Below, piece by piece: positions 9,705-18,659 of a stretch of 64,000 bases of DNA. The DNA is from Bacteroidales bacterium (lineage in GTDB: Bacteria > Bacteroidota > Bacteroidia > Bacteroidales > UBA932). Position 1 is the first letter of the stretch; each line of letters starts with the position of its first letter. Location: positions 1-64,000 of the forward strand of contig JAQXHU010000124.1 in assembly GCA_029007435.1 (NCBI GenBank). The letters run 5' to 3'. The position numbers and the translations under genes are program-made. The notes under the pieces were generated by a model. The model worked only from the letters and a program-made list of their open reading frames with translations, ran no database searches and was not told the DNA's origin.

Positions 9705-9729
9705 TATCTTTGCGTATCATAATTGATAC
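9705..9729 (+). promoter_or_regulatory. hipBA promoter -7 box (TATCTTTG) plus inverted repeat GTATCA-N4-TGATAC
   Basis: TATCTTTG 9705-9712; perfect arms at 9714-9719 and 9724-9729; upstream TTTG motifs at about the expected -33 spacing. Confidence 0.65.
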
Positions 9730-9736
9730 CTTATTT

Positions 9737-10072
9737 ATGAATATACTTAATGAACAGACAATCTACCAGGTCACTGATGAGCAAATACTCGGCGAGCTTC
9801 ACGACAGGCTGGTCAGGATGCGCCGTTCTTGCTGTTTCTCCCAGCAAGAGTTGTCTGACCTCTCAGGTGTCTCCATTGCAACTATCAAACGGATAGAGAC
9901 ACAGAGGGATAAGGACATCAGTCTCTCGACACTGATACGACTTCTGCGGACAATGACGCAGATGGAAGGCATCGGAGGCCTCATCCCTGAGGTGCCTGAC
10001 TCCCCTTTCCTTTCCCAGAAAAACGGCAAGACAGCCCAACGTGTTTCGCGTAAAAGAAAGAGGGTATCATGA
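9737..10072 (+). CDS. hipB: HipB-like XRE-family antitoxin/transcriptional regulator
   Basis: FSQQELSDLSGVSIATIKRIETQRDKDISLSTLIRLLR helix-turn-helix; overlaps hipA start; start placed downstream of the promoter. Confidence 0.82.
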   Translation: MNILNEQTIYQVTDEQILGELHDRLVRMRRSCCFSQQELSDLSGVSIATIKRIETQRDKDISLSTLIRLLRTMTQMEGIGGLIPEVPDSPFLSQKNGKTAQRVSRKRKRVS

Positions 10073-11310
10073 AAGGGGTAATGAACATCAATGTAGTGTT
10101 GTGGGGAGAGGTGATCGGAAGGATGACTTGGGATAATGCCCGTCAGGTGGCAACATTCCAGTTTTCAGAGCGTTACCATGAGATGCCATACAATATAATG
10201 CCGACAAGGCCAGCTAAACCAATACCAGCATTTCTTGGCACTATTGGGGACAAATATCACGGTCTGCCGCCATTCATTGCCGATTCGTTGCCTGACCATT
10301 GGGGAAGCATCATATTTGACAAATGGGCCATGGAGAAAGGAATTCAGCCAAAGGACTGCAATCCTCTCCTGAAATTGGCCTACATTGGCAAGAGGGGTCT
10401 CGGCGCCCTGGAGTTCGTCCCTGAAATAGATACTGCGGATTCCGAAACCGGAGACCTTGCCGGTCTTGAAGCAATGGCCCAGGAAATCTACAGGAAGCGT
10501 TCAGAAGTCGTTATTAAGGATGATGATATAAACACATTCGAATCATTCGCCCGACTCGGTTCTCCTCCAGGAGGTGCACACTCAAAGATACTCATCGCAA
10601 TCAACAACAAGGACAATTCTATCATTTCCGGGCAGACGGACCCTAAAGATGGATTCACCCAGTACATCCTCAAGTTCAAGGAGGATTATGATGTCCCGTC
10701 CTGTGAGATTGAATATGTCTATTATTTGATGGCGAAAGAGGCGGGAATAGATATTATGCCATCCAGATTGATTGAAATCAACGGCAGGAAACATTTCCTC
10801 ACGCAGAGATTTGACAGGCGCGATGGAAGGAAACTGCTCACGCAGACAATGGCGGCACTCATTCCGAGTGCAAGCGACTACCAGAACCTTTTCTTCCTTT
10901 GCAGGACTCTTGGATTGGCGGAATCAGCCAGAGTTGAACTGTTTCGCAGAATGTGCTTCAATGTAGTCGCAGGAAATACCGATGACCACAACAAGAACTT
11001 CTCGTTCATCATGCACGAAGATGGACATTGGGAACTGGCACCGGCCTATGACATCACTTTTACGGCTGACATCTGGAAGAGGTCGGATGATGACATTCAT
11101 TCGCTTGGGATATATACCAAGCGATGCTATTTTACAGAACAAGACCTCATATCTTTCGGTGAAGATTTCGAAATTCCGGAGCCAAGGAAAATTCTTGATG
11201 AAGTCAAAAATGCTGTTTCAAAATTTAGCCGTGTAGCCTATGAGAATGGGATATCGCAGAATTGGATTGATAACATTTCAAAGGTACTACTGACTCTGCT
11301 TCAGCGATAA
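10069..11310 (+). CDS. hipA: HipA-family serine/threonine kinase toxin
   Basis: 413 aa; PDHWGSIIFDKW, GSPPGGAHSKILI, NVVAGNTDDHNKNFSFI and APAYDIT motifs; looks full length. Confidence 0.88.
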   Translation: MKGVMNINVVLWGEVIGRMTWDNARQVATFQFSERYHEMPYNIMPTRPAKPIPAFLGTIGDKYHGLPPFIADSLPDHWGSIIFDKWAMEKGIQPKDCNPLLKLAYIGKRGLGALEFVPEIDTADSETGDLAGLEAMAQEIYRKRSEVVIKDDDINTFESFARLGSPPGGAHSKILIAINNKDNSIISGQTDPKDGFTQYILKFKEDYDVPSCEIEYVYYLMAKEAGIDIMPSRLIEINGRKHFLTQRFDRRDGRKLLTQTMAALIPSASDYQNLFFLCRTLGLAESARVELFRRMCFNVVAGNTDDHNKNFSFIMHEDGHWELAPAYDITFTADIWKRSDDDIHSLGIYTKRCYFTEQDLISFGEDFEIPEPRKILDEVKNAVSKFSRVAYENGISQNWIDNISKVLLTLLQR

Positions 11311-11311
11311 C

Positions 11312-11395
11312 CTTATGATTCATAAGATATTTGGATCCAAATAAACTGGGATCACATCAAAACAGCCGTGACTACTGATTGATAGTCACGGTTGT
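11312..11395. repeat. Cluster of three inverted repeats downstream of hipA
   Basis: CTTATGA-T-TCATAAG (11312-11326); ATTTGGATCCAAAT (11329-11342); ACAGCCGTGACTA-N8-TAGTCACGGTTGT (11362-11395, one G.U). Confidence 0.7.
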
Positions 11396-11525
11396 CCGAC
11401 GATAGCACACTGGCAGGAAAATCCAAGCAAAAAAATATCCTCGGAAGTATGTCCTCCATTTAAAAGCCCTGTGGGAATTACGATAATACCCTTTACTCCG
11501 TCCAGCACTTCACTCATTGGTTTCT
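11394..11525 (-). pseudogene. Short remnant ORF resembling part of an alkaline phosphatase
   Basis: Reverse strand reads MSEVLDGVKGIIVIPTGLLNGGHTSEDIFLLGFSCQCAIVGQP-stop; 21 bp (11437-11457) identical and in frame with the GGHTSED codons of phoA at 23293-23313; coordinates approximate. Confidence 0.4.
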
Positions 11526-11589
11526 GGTATCACAAAGACCCGCACTACACACTTAGTGAGTTTTCCCGGCATAAAAAGATAAATATGCA

Positions 11590-11628
11590 AGCATTCAAAT
11601 TCTGGGGAGATGTTGGAATATGAATGCT
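11590..11628. repeat. Inverted repeat AGCATTCA-A-ATTC ... GAAT-A-TGAATGCT
   Basis: 8+4 bp imperfect hairpin read directly. Confidence 0.55.
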
Positions 11629-11699
11629 GATAATCATAAAATCGCCATTTTTCTGTCAGGATGAATCGTTTTTGAGTTTTATTTTGTATTTTTGTTACT

Positions 11700-12020
11700 G
11701 CTTAGCTAGCCCAGATTCCAAATCGTTGGTCTATCGTTAATTTCGGCACTTTGGTTTGGAAGAAGGGTTGGGCGGGCAGACATACTGAAGACGTTACTTG
11801 ACGTTTATCTTCCGCATCAAACTTCGCAACTTTGATTTAATCGTAAGGAAGTAACGGCAACGGGAGCGTCCACTTGTGATGACGTTTGAATCGCCATGCC
11901 ATTGGGCGTGGGGTTTATTCATATCATCCTTGACGTGGGCTAGCTGCGTTGCTTATCCTTTACGATGGCAGCGAAGGCCTGATGCGGGATGAGCAAGAGT
12001 AAGACTCCCACGTCTTTTTT
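11700..12020 (+). ncRNA. Candidate structured leader RNA / small RNA with intrinsic terminator
   Basis: -7-like box TATTTTTG at 11687-11694; several nested complementary helices; terminator GACGTGGG (11932-11939) / CCCACGTC (12007-12014) followed by T6. Confidence 0.6.
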
Positions 12021-12066
12021 AGTATCCGTTCGGATCAGGGTGTCGCCGGACCTTTATTTTGTACCA

Positions 12067-13395
12067 ATGAGGTTTTTCTCCTTGACGAAGTCACTAATTC
12101 TTCTTTCAGTCGCATCAATGCTCTTAGCAGGATGCTTTGGAGGTAAAGGTGGCAATCGTGGTTCAAGTAATACCACAGTGAATGTACCTGAGAATTTTTC
12201 TGAACCGGAAAGAGATCACTCAGGGGTTTCGGATACGCAGGATACTCAAACAATTATTGACGGGCATCCCGTTATCAATGTTTACCTTGAGAATTCTGGC
12301 AGCATGAACGGTTACGTCGACAAAGGAAAAACCGAGTTCCAGCAGGCTGTATTCAATTACCTTACAGATGTCAATATTTCCGGCATTCCTTCTGCGCTTA
12401 ACCTGAATTACATTAACAGTCAGATAATCCCTAAAGGATCGGTTATAGATGATTTTATAAATAAACTGTCGCCAAGCAGTTTCAGCAGCACTGTTGGAAA
12501 TAAAGCGACAACTGACATCTCCGATATCTTAAAAACAATTCTTTCCAAAACCGACCCGAATACCGTGTCGATCTTTATCTCAGACTGCATTTTCTCCCCA
12601 GGGAGAAACAATAATCCAAAGCCTTATCTCGTAAACCAGCAGGTAGGCATCAAACAGTCGGTCGCTGATTATATCGCAGAGTATGGCAGCCTTGGAATGA
12701 CTGTTTATCAAATCTATTCCCAGTTCAACGGCCGTTATTTCGATTACAACAACACACCAAGGACATATCAGGGAATGAGGCCGTTCTACATTTGGATAAT
12801 TGGAAGTCCAGAGCATATCCTCAAGATCAGATATGCCGTACCTAAAGAGAAGTTCCAGGGTGAGGTGGCTCATGAATGGAGCATTTACAATACTCCTATT
12901 GATGTGAAATACAGCATACTTCCAAATCCTAGAAAAGGCTCTTTCAATAAAGATGGGGCATATGGAATGAGCCGGATTCAGAAAGATCGAAACGGAGATT
13001 TTATGTTTACTATCGGAGCTGATTTAAGAGTTCTTCAAGTCATGCTCGGAGACGAATATCTTATGGATACTGACAATTATGCAAGACTTGTCAACAAGGA
13101 GGTCTCACGTGATTACTATATCAATGTTAAGCATAATCAAGCGCAGAACTCCCCAGCTACTCACAATATCGAAATATCCACGGAGGTTTTGCCTACTAAA
13201 GGACAGTTCATTCTCCAAGTAAGTTGCAATACGCCTAAGTGGGCTCATGAATTAACTGATGAAGATGACCGGTCTTTCGACAGTGAGAATGAAAGGAAGA
13301 CATACGGCCTGGAGTACATATTCAATGGAATCCAGCAGGCGTTTACTGCCCATGATTCAAACCCTTACACAAAAATGATCATTAATATCAAATAA
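12067..13395 (+). CDS. vWA-like lipoprotein (operon gene 1)
   Basis: MRFFSLTKSLILLSVASMLLAGC lipobox; MIDAS-like VYLENSGSMNGYVDKG and TVSIFISDCIFSPG. Confidence 0.7.
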   Translation: MRFFSLTKSLILLSVASMLLAGCFGGKGGNRGSSNTTVNVPENFSEPERDHSGVSDTQDTQTIIDGHPVINVYLENSGSMNGYVDKGKTEFQQAVFNYLTDVNISGIPSALNLNYINSQIIPKGSVIDDFINKLSPSSFSSTVGNKATTDISDILKTILSKTDPNTVSIFISDCIFSPGRNNNPKPYLVNQQVGIKQSVADYIAEYGSLGMTVYQIYSQFNGRYFDYNNTPRTYQGMRPFYIWIIGSPEHILKIRYAVPKEKFQGEVAHEWSIYNTPIDVKYSILPNPRKGSFNKDGAYGMSRIQKDRNGDFMFTIGADLRVLQVMLGDEYLMDTDNYARLVNKEVSRDYYINVKHNQAQNSPATHNIEISTEVLPTKGQFILQVSCNTPKWAHELTDEDDRSFDSENERKTYGLEYIFNGIQQAFTAHDSNPYTKMIINIK

Positions 13396-13397
13396 AT

Positions 13398-13880
13398 ATG
13401 AACCTGTTCGAACTTCCTTATGCAGTCAAGGATTTCTACGGACCATCCTTGTACGAGCACCTGAAGGGATGGGACGATAGTTTAATGGATTACAATCCGG
13501 ATTTCTATCAGTTCACATCTATCTTCTTCTCAACCATTGGGATTGCTATTATTGCTTTTTTGTTGTTTTACTATATAATAAACTCTCCGCGTTTCAATCG
13601 TTGGTGGAGTTGGCTGATTGTGCTTCTGGCATCTATGGTATTTGCTTATGGGTTTGGCTTTCAGGTAATAAATGTGGATATTGTCCACAATGATATCGCA
13701 CCGAGTCTTGTATCTCAAATAGGCCGTAGCAATGCAATCCTCTTCGGATTATATAACAGCCTATTCTGTGGTTTGGTCTTTTTCCTCCTTTCTGAGGCAT
13801 TCAGGTGGTGGAGCCGCAACTGCAAGCACTCTCCTTGGACATTGCTTCCTACAAAATTAAATAACGGGCGCCATGAGTAA
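13398..13880 (+). CDS. Small multi-pass membrane protein (operon gene 2)
   Basis: 160 aa with about three hydrophobic helices; 2 nt after gene 1 and overlapping gene 3. Confidence 0.7.
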   Translation: MNLFELPYAVKDFYGPSLYEHLKGWDDSLMDYNPDFYQFTSIFFSTIGIAIIAFLLFYYIINSPRFNRWWSWLIVLLASMVFAYGFGFQVINVDIVHNDIAPSLVSQIGRSNAILFGLYNSLFCGLVFFLLSEAFRWWSRNCKHSPWTLLPTKLNNGRHE

Positions 13881-15312
13881 ACTTTACGTATTTGGTATTG
13901 GAGGAACTGGTTCCAGAGTCCTCAGAGCACTTACAATGCTCCTTGCAAGTGGCGTTAAATGTAACGCCGAGAAGATAGTGCCTATTATTATTGACCCTGA
14001 TGATTCTGCTGCTGATATGACCAGGACCGTATCGACAATGAATCATTATATGAGCATATTCAATAAGATTGAGAGGAATGACGATAACAAGAACAAGTTC
14101 TTCAGCACAGAAATACGCCCTGTGCCAGGAATGAGCAATTTCAAATTCGCGATTAAGAATACAAGAGACTGCAAGTTCAAAGATTTCATTAAAACTAACG
14201 CCTTGAACAAAGAAAACGAGGCTCTTGTACGAATGTTGTTCTCCGAAAACAATCTTGAATCTGACATGGTCGTGGGATTCAAAGGCAATCCCAATATCGG
14301 AAGCGTCGTTCTTAATCAGTTTGCAGATTCTCAAGAGTACAAGGATTTTGCGACAGATTTTCAGCAGGGTGACAAAATATTTATCATAAGTTCAATTTTT
14401 GGCGGCACTGGCGCCAGTGGTTTCCCTCTTCTTCTCAAGACGCTTAGAAATGACAAGACCTCTGCGAGCTGGAGCCTGATCAGCAAAGCAAATATTGGAG
14501 CAGTGACTGTTCTTCCTTATTTTAAGCTGAAGCAGGATGACAACAGCGCGGTCGATTCATCTACGTTCAACTCAAAAACCAAGTCCGCCTTGGCATACTA
14601 TGAAAGGAATATCAGCGATAACGGCAATATTGATGCATTATTCTATATCGGAGATAACCGTTTTGCCACTTATGAGAATCATGACGGGGGTTCGGTGCAG
14701 AAGAACAACGCTCATTTTATTGAGCTCGTCTCAGCTTTGGCGATACTGAAGTTCGCCGCACCTGAAGACAGTGTGCATGAGATGGGAACTCAGCATTATG
14801 AGTATGGTCTTGATGTCGATATGCAAAAGGAGGAGAATCAGAATTTCGGACAGGTGATTTTCAAGAATCTTGGCAAGGAGACGAAGGCTCTTATTCAGAG
14901 ACCTCTGACACAGTTTATTCTATCATGCAAGTATATGACACATTGCAGGGAGAAAGAGTTCAAACATCAGCCGTGGGCCATTGACAATAAACTTGACGCA
15001 TCCTTCTTCTCCGGTGATTTTATCAAGGACTTAGCTGAATTCTGTGATTATTATGTCGAGTGGCTAAGGGAGATGGGTAACAATGCCCGTTCATTCAAGC
15101 CATTTAACGAGGACAAGATCAAGCCTTTATTTGACATTGTAAATGGAGAGGACGCACGCAAATGGCTTCCAAAACTTCACAGAAACTATGCTCTGTTTGA
15201 CAGCACACTAAATGGAACACATTGCAACAAGGCAGCAAGCAGAGAACAAAAGATGATGGAGCTATTGTTCAGAGCTTCATTAGACCTTGTTAAACACAAA
15301 TACAATATGTAA
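13873..15312 (+). CDS. Tubulin/FtsZ-like GTPase family protein (operon gene 3)
   Basis: N-terminal LYVFGIGGTGSRVLRAL nucleotide loop; IFIISSIFGGTGASGFPLLLKTLR resembling the tubulin signature G-box, as in Tubulin_2-like proteins. Confidence 0.75.
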   Translation: MSKLYVFGIGGTGSRVLRALTMLLASGVKCNAEKIVPIIIDPDDSAADMTRTVSTMNHYMSIFNKIERNDDNKNKFFSTEIRPVPGMSNFKFAIKNTRDCKFKDFIKTNALNKENEALVRMLFSENNLESDMVVGFKGNPNIGSVVLNQFADSQEYKDFATDFQQGDKIFIISSIFGGTGASGFPLLLKTLRNDKTSASWSLISKANIGAVTVLPYFKLKQDDNSAVDSSTFNSKTKSALAYYERNISDNGNIDALFYIGDNRFATYENHDGGSVQKNNAHFIELVSALAILKFAAPEDSVHEMGTQHYEYGLDVDMQKEENQNFGQVIFKNLGKETKALIQRPLTQFILSCKYMTHCREKEFKHQPWAIDNKLDASFFSGDFIKDLAEFCDYYVEWLREMGNNARSFKPFNEDKIKPLFDIVNGEDARKWLPKLHRNYALFDSTLNGTHCNKAASREQKMMELLFRASLDLVKHKYNM

Positions 15313-15315
15313 GGT

Positions 15316-18300
15316 ATGGCAAAAGTATTGAGATTGCATAATCAGTCAAATGACAACATCACCGATTGGGGTAAATGCGCCAAGTATGGCTCTAATGTCA
15401 TTAATCAGATAGAAGATCCCGCTGGGGCTACAGCAAAGAAGGAAATCACATCCATTCCTTCCCCTTTTGCGCGTATCGATCTGGCAAAGACCGCGTTCAG
15501 GATTGTTGCCAATTCAAATAACCTTGATGGAAACACAATTCATCATAAACTGGTTTCAGACTGTCTTGATATCGGGGAAATCTTGTTTAATTATGACAAA
15601 CTCGCCGATCAACTTGATATTATCGTATGGGACAGGGAAACTGAAATCAACAGGCTCAAAAGCAGTAGAGAAGATGGGCATCGAATCCTTGGTCAGACTC
15701 TTGACATGTACCTTAATCAAGATGCAAAGGCATATAATTTCGACAAACTTGACAAGATATTTCTTTTGAACTATAAGGGTAAAGGCCGCCCAGATCCTTC
15801 AATGAATATAATCGGTGCAACATCACCATGCACTCTATTCTTCAGCTCGGCCAATGACCTTCAATATGCGTCAGAGTATCTTCGCTCGAGTGGAAAAGAC
15901 AAGCCGTTCGATAGCGAATACTCGCCTCTTTATCAAAGAGACTTCCAGTTCCAGAAATATATATACTCTCTTAGAGAAGCTTATGGGCAATCTCAGTTTG
16001 CAAAAGATTTCCCGGAGTTTGATCTATATATTGAAGAGAGCAGCCGATGGCTTACAGATGAGCAAAAAGACGAGATTGACAAGTTGAACAATCAAAGTAT
16101 CAATGCCTACCCTCCGCTTGAAGTTGGAGGCAATACAGTCAGTGTTTGTGGAATGAAGTTCAGAAAGAGCATTGGAACAACCGCTTCTATCATTCGCAGT
16201 GACTTTACCGTCAAGAGTTCCATTGAACACGATAAGATGCCTCTTGTCATCCCTGTTGAGACTGGTAACAGCTATACTGATCTCACTTATATTCAGGATA
16301 AATGGCAGGATACAAATCACGCTCCGTACGAAGAGAGAAAGTCTATTTCAGAAAGGACGCTTCCTCACTCAGCGGACAAATATCCATATCTCACTATCAG
16401 TGATTTCCTGCAGCCAACAGTTCTTTCGATGCCTTATCCACTCAGCAAAGATTATTTCAATGGCAATATCAGTGGAAATTTGAATGACAGTTGTTTCTTG
16501 TTACCATTGACAGATACATTTTTTGAGTATTTTACCGTTGAAGATCTCCAGACACAAATGCCTGATGGAAAAGATATGATTGAAATGAAGGCTCTTGCCG
16601 GTGGCAGTCTTTCAGTGACATTGAGAATTCCTATTCAGAAAGGAAGATACGTTCAGTACTATAGGGAGTATTATAATAGCAACAAACCGGACATTGAGCA
16701 GAACAAGGGTTCCGTGAAGGAGATAAGCTTTGGCCTTGGCGTATTCCCTCTGGTCAAGTTTAATGAGGGAACGGATCCTTATTATAGAATTGCGTTCCTG
16801 AGTAAGCAACGAGGCAGCAGCCTTTCTTTCGCAAAGAGTAATACCGCTGTTGAGTGCATCAAGACAACCAGACGGCAGCCTGGCGACAACTGTGGTGTTG
16901 AATCCTATGTCGTAGAGAACCGGTTCTCTCACATCTATGTATTAGCGAATGGAGTTAAAAATGTCATTATACCTCTATTCAAGCAACTAAACAACTCAAA
17001 GGTATTTACATTTGCTGTTGATTTCGGAACAACAAATACTCACGTGGAGTATTCAATTGACGGTTCATCAACATCTTTCCCGCTGGATATAAAGAGCACT
17101 GAAGTTCAGATGGTCAGGATGCATTCACGATACTCTGACCTTGATATAAATGGCGCCTTTGCAGATGCATTTGTGCCAGAAACCATCAATGATGGAGACG
17201 AGTACGCATTCCCTATGCGCACAGCATTTGCCGAGTATGTAAATATTGATTATAATAGGAATACAAACAGTCTTGCCGACGGTAACATACCATTCCGCTA
17301 TGAGAAGGTGGATACACCTAACTATCATGATGTAAAGACAGACATCAAGTGGTCTAATCGCGAGTCAGCCAGGGTAAAACTGTATCTCGACAACCTTTTT
17401 CTCATTATGAGAAACAAGGTTCTCATCAACGGTGGCCGTCTATCTGAGACAAAGGTGGTATGGTTCTATCCTGTCAGCATGACGAGAGCACGTAGAAATG
17501 AGTTTGACAACGTATGGCAGTCACTTTACAAGAAGTATTTTGGCGAGGATGTTGAAAATAACCTTCTCACAATGTCAGAATCTGTTGCTCCTTATGACTA
17601 TTATAAGAGGAAGAAGGGAGCTAAATCCAATGTAGTGACAGTTGATATCGGAGGTGGCACAACAGATATCTATGTAGTTGAAGACAGCAAGCCTAAGTTC
17701 TTGTCATCATTCAGATTTGCCGCAAACTCTATCTTTGGTGACGGCTATAACTTCCCGAGCGAGAACAACGGATTCGTTGTCAGGTATAAGGACAAGATAA
17801 TGAGCATTCTTGAAAGCAACAGCGGCCAGAAGGGAATCAACGATTTGATTAGTGCTTATGAGGACATTGAGCATCGTGAGAATTCAAATGACGTAATTGC
17901 TTACTTCTTCTCCCTGGCTTCTCATAAAGCCATCGTTGAGAAACGGATTCCTCTTAACTTTCAGGAGATGCTTGCTAAAGATGAGAAACTCAAGTATGTC
18001 TTCATCGTATTTTATGGTGCAATCATCTACTATGTAGCCAAAATGATGAAAAATGAAGGATTGAGCCTGCCCCAGACAATTGCATTCAGCGGTAACGGGT
18101 CCAAAACATTGAAGGTGCTTTCTACCGACAAGGAAACGGTTGCAAAGTTTGCATCGCTCATTTTCGAGAAAGTATTTGGTCAGAAATATTCCGAAACCAA
18201 TCTTGAGGTAATATTTGACAGCGAGCCTAAACTTGCTACCTGCAAAGGCGGTATTGTAAATAAAGACAAACAGACATTTGATCAGATTCAGGAACTCAGG

Positions 18301-18657
18301 AAGTCTCTCCTTGGTACTGATGACAGCACATTGTCTGAAGGTCTTACTTACGCTCAAATAGATGAAAGCATCAAGAAGAATGTCGCCAATCAGGTAAGAG
18401 AGTGCATCGACTTCATCTTCAGTATAAATTCCGAGAACAAGAACTTTTTCATCAATGATCTTGCAGCAGATTCCGGCAGTCTTGAGACTGTAAAGAGAAT
18501 CTGTAAGACTGACCTTATGGAATATACAAAGCAGGGATTTGACAACAAGATGGAAGAGCTCAGGTCCTGGGGCCTTGGTGCAGATGCTGAGATTGAGGAA
18601 ACGCTGTTCTTTTATCCGCTTGTCGCTATTTTAAGTAAACTTGCAAGGGAGGTTTAG
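15316..18657 (+). CDS. Large protein with C-terminal actin/Hsp70-like ATPase domain (operon gene 4)
   Basis: 1113 aa; FAVDFGTTNTHVEYSIDG (phosphate-1), VVTVDIGGGTTDIYVVED (phosphate-2), IAFSGNGSKTL (adenosine motif); about 570-aa N-terminal region unassigned. Confidence 0.82.
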   Translation: MAKVLRLHNQSNDNITDWGKCAKYGSNVINQIEDPAGATAKKEITSIPSPFARIDLAKTAFRIVANSNNLDGNTIHHKLVSDCLDIGEILFNYDKLADQLDIIVWDRETEINRLKSSREDGHRILGQTLDMYLNQDAKAYNFDKLDKIFLLNYKGKGRPDPSMNIIGATSPCTLFFSSANDLQYASEYLRSSGKDKPFDSEYSPLYQRDFQFQKYIYSLREAYGQSQFAKDFPEFDLYIEESSRWLTDEQKDEIDKLNNQSINAYPPLEVGGNTVSVCGMKFRKSIGTTASIIRSDFTVKSSIEHDKMPLVIPVETGNSYTDLTYIQDKWQDTNHAPYEERKSISERTLPHSADKYPYLTISDFLQPTVLSMPYPLSKDYFNGNISGNLNDSCFLLPLTDTFFEYFTVEDLQTQMPDGKDMIEMKALAGGSLSVTLRIPIQKGRYVQYYREYYNSNKPDIEQNKGSVKEISFGLGVFPLVKFNEGTDPYYRIAFLSKQRGSSLSFAKSNTAVECIKTTRRQPGDNCGVESYVVENRFSHIYVLANGVKNVIIPLFKQLNNSKVFTFAVDFGTTNTHVEYSIDGSSTSFPLDIKSTEVQMVRMHSRYSDLDINGAFADAFVPETINDGDEYAFPMRTAFAEYVNIDYNRNTNSLADGNIPFRYEKVDTPNYHDVKTDIKWSNRESARVKLYLDNLFLIMRNKVLINGGRLSETKVVWFYPVSMTRARRNEFDNVWQSLYKKYFGEDVENNLLTMSESVAPYDYYKRKKGAKSNVVTVDIGGGTTDIYVVEDSKPKFLSSFRFAANSIFGDGYNFPSENNGFVVRYKDKIMSILESNSGQKGINDLISAYEDIEHRENSNDVIAYFFSLASHKAIVEKRIPLNFQEMLAKDEKLKYVFIVFYGAIIYYVAKMMKNEGLSLPQTIAFSGNGSKTLKVLSTDKETVAKFASLIFEKVFGQKYSETNLEVIFDSEPKLATCKGGIVNKDKQTFDQIQELRKSLLGTDDSTLSEGLTYAQIDESIKKNVANQVRECIDFIFSINSENKNFFINDLAADSGSLETVKRICKTDLMEYTKQGFDNKMEELRSWGLGADAEIEETLFFYPLVAILSKLAREV

Positions 18658-18659
18658 TT

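Noticed and set aside
11700-12020. Structured RNA as tmRNA, RNase P RNA or a tRNA
   Set aside because: Hallmark conserved segments of those RNAs were not recognisable; 6S-like or Bacteroidales-specific ncRNA remains possible and needs an Rfam search.
11989-12066. The upstream start at 11989 for the vWA lipoprotein
   Set aside because: It would lie inside the terminator hairpin; ATG 12067 begins a clean lipoprotein signal peptide.
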